From the NCBI GenBank assembly GCA_017856455.1, contig JAFMEZ010000005.1, positions 1 through 64,000 of the forward strand: 64,000 nucleotides of DNA, in the 5' to 3' direction. This document shows positions 63,244 through 64,000 of this stretch, piece after piece. The notes beneath the pieces were generated by a model. The model was not told where the DNA came from and did not search any database. It worked only from the letters and a program-made list of their open reading frames with translations. Source of the DNA: Parafilimonas sp. Its GTDB lineage: Bacteria > Bacteroidota > Bacteroidia > Chitinophagales > Chitinophagaceae. Position 1 is the stretch's first letter; each line of letters opens with the position of its first letter. A program made the translations under genes and the position numbers.

Positions 63244-63759
63244 ATGAAATTTTTAATGGTAAGTCTTATATCTCTTTTGATGGGTGCGGGATCAATTCAT
63301 AAGTTCAAGGTTCCCTCTATAGATGGCGGAACAATTGATTTTTCTAAATTCAAGGGGAAGAAAATACTTGTTGTGAATACAGCATCGAAGTGCGGTTATA
63401 CGCCACAGTATGCTGACCTTGAAAAATTATATGAGCAATACAAAAGCAAATTGGTGATTGTAGGTTTTCCTGCGAATAATTTTGGCGGACAGGAGCCAGG
63501 TACCAATGCGGAAATCAATGCATTTTGTCAGAAGAACTATGGTGTTTCTTTTACCATGGCAGAAAAAGTTTCTGTAAAAGGTGAGGACATACATCCTTTG
63601 TTCAAGTGGTTAACAGATAAGTCGCAAAACGGTGTAATGGATGCAGAGATCAAATGGAATTTCACGAAATTTTTATTGGATGAAAAAGGGCAACTGATCA
63701 ATGTCTATCCAAGCAAAGTGAATCCGCTTGATGAACAAATTACAAAGTACTTGAAATAG
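63244..63759 (+). CDS. Glutathione peroxidase family protein
   Basis: A 171-residue thioredoxin-fold peroxidase with an N-terminal hydrophobic signal or anchor (about 1-16). The catalytic Cys50 lies in NTASKCGYTPQ, Gln83 in FPANNFGGQEPG, and Trp in IKWNFTKFL. It reduces hydroperoxides; many such enzymes in fact use thioredoxin. Cys, not selenocysteine, is encoded. A terminator-like hairpin follows at 63784. Confidence 0.92.
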   Translation: MKFLMVSLISLLMGAGSIHKFKVPSIDGGTIDFSKFKGKKILVVNTASKCGYTPQYADLEKLYEQYKSKLVIVGFPANNFGGQEPGTNAEINAFCQKNYGVSFTMAEKVSVKGEDIHPLFKWLTDKSQNGVMDAEIKWNFTKFLLDEKGQLINVYPSKVNPLDEQITKYLK

Positions 63760-63767
63760 ATATTTAT

Positions 63768-64000
63768 TTAAAGTGTATAAGCGAGGCTGCAAATGGAAAC
63801 AGATGCAGCCTTGTTTTTTAATAGCAACGCAGCACAGGCCTCGGTTGATGCTCCTGTTGTGATTACATCATCTATCAGTAAAATATGTTTATCTGATATT
63901 GATTCAACATGATGTAATGCAAATACGTTTGAAACGTTTTCCCATCTTTCGATCCTGGATTTTTTTGTTTGCGTACTTGTATTGAAATTTCTTAAGAGTA
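63768..64000 (-). CDS. ComF family protein, C-terminal part (runs off the window)
   Basis: The last 76 codons of a phosphoribosyltransferase-fold protein. The PRPP-binding motif HILLIDDVITTGAST (about 38-52 of the visible part) and the Q..K.R...N..F pattern match ComF/PRTase proteins; the start lies beyond base 64000. ComF proteins are linked to DNA uptake in some bacteria. The visible part ends in the TAA at 63768-63770, nine bases after the glutathione peroxidase stop, and overlaps that gene's terminator. Confidence 0.85.
   Translation of the reverse strand, partial: LLRNFNTSTQTKKSRIERWENVSNVFALHHVESISDKHILLIDDVITTGASTEACAALLLKNKAASVSICSLAYTL
63784..63819 (+). terminator. Terminator for the glutathione peroxidase gene
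   Basis: AGGCTGCA (63784-63791) pairs with TGCAGCCT (63804-63811) around a 12-base loop, followed by TGTTTTTT. It lies in the antisense direction within the comF-like coding region. Confidence 0.6.

Noticed and set aside
63391-63393. Possible selenocysteine in the glutathione peroxidase
   Set aside because: The active-site codon is TGC (Cys50), not TGA, and no SECIS element is needed.

Overview
The window looks like a chromosomal segment of a member of the Bacteroidota, most likely from the Chitinophagales/Chitinophagaceae. The evidence is the A+T-rich base composition, the lineage-typical genes (gldC, gldH, the DUF4290 and DUF6089 families, a UpxY-type NusG paralogue, paired OmpH chaperones beside bamA), the lack of strong Shine-Dalgarno sequences, and many TAnnTTTG-type -7 promoter boxes. 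Genes are densely packed on both strands. I see no prophage, insertion sequence or CRISPR array. The placement is inferred from gene content; no database was searched.

Layout. 1-6300: tRNA-Arg(CCT), two cell-envelope proteins, a CBS/CorC membrane protein, gmk, murA (with Asp in place of the usual catalytic Cys) and a DUF4290 gene. 6391-13975: an HMCES/YedK protein, an NagX-like membrane acyltransferase, and a three-gene sugar module (TIM-barrel epimerase, Gfo/Idh/MocA oxidoreductase, and a 1210-residue secreted ThuA / beta-propeller dehydrogenase / CARDB / azurin-like fusion). 13977-20551: lysS, a DUF2400 protein coupled to a trans-sulfuration enzyme, a glycosyltransferase, gldC, yqeY, cvpA and a hydrolase. 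20580-30019: an envelope-biogenesis run (CBS-ACT protein, BamA-like protein, nadK, DUF6089, uppS, bamA, two OmpH/Skp chaperones, murI). 30170-32102: rpmH, rnpA, tadA, sod and an inverted yidD.

32226-40260: an unknown protein, tatC, rpiB, an M28 peptidase, an orphan UpxY-type antiterminator, and then a carotenoid module: a CarH-type B12 photoreceptor repressor, an ECF sigma factor, crtI and crtB. The gap in front of the sigma gene carries two identical inverted repeats (TTTGTTTAA-N16-TTAAACAAA), the likely operators. 40270-50682: a GH3/serine-hydrolase fusion, mutL, a PBP4-type lipoprotein, an arginase-fold protein lacking some metal ligands, pheS, an SDR epimerase and an LpxD-like acyltransferase. 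50683-51005 is a 323-base gap with a candidate small RNA. 51006-64000: yicC, gldH, a two-component system, SDR, yjjG, psd, a D-threonine-aldolase-like enzyme with RidA, dus, a CPBP protease, cdsA, a PSP1-domain protein overlapping cdsA tail to tail, holB, glutathione peroxidase and the 3' end of a comF-family gene.

Three patterns cut across the genes. First, 7-bp-period tandem repeats sit at or over stop codons at five places (about 10293, 19181, 46445, 57843 and 60713); four share a GTTRAC-type unit and one has a GGGAGTA-type unit. Second, at several genes a TAnnTTTG-like box ends exactly four bases before the start codon, which suggests leaderless or nearly leaderless mRNAs. Third, many neighbouring genes share stop/start bases or overlap, so translational coupling and convergent overlaps are common.
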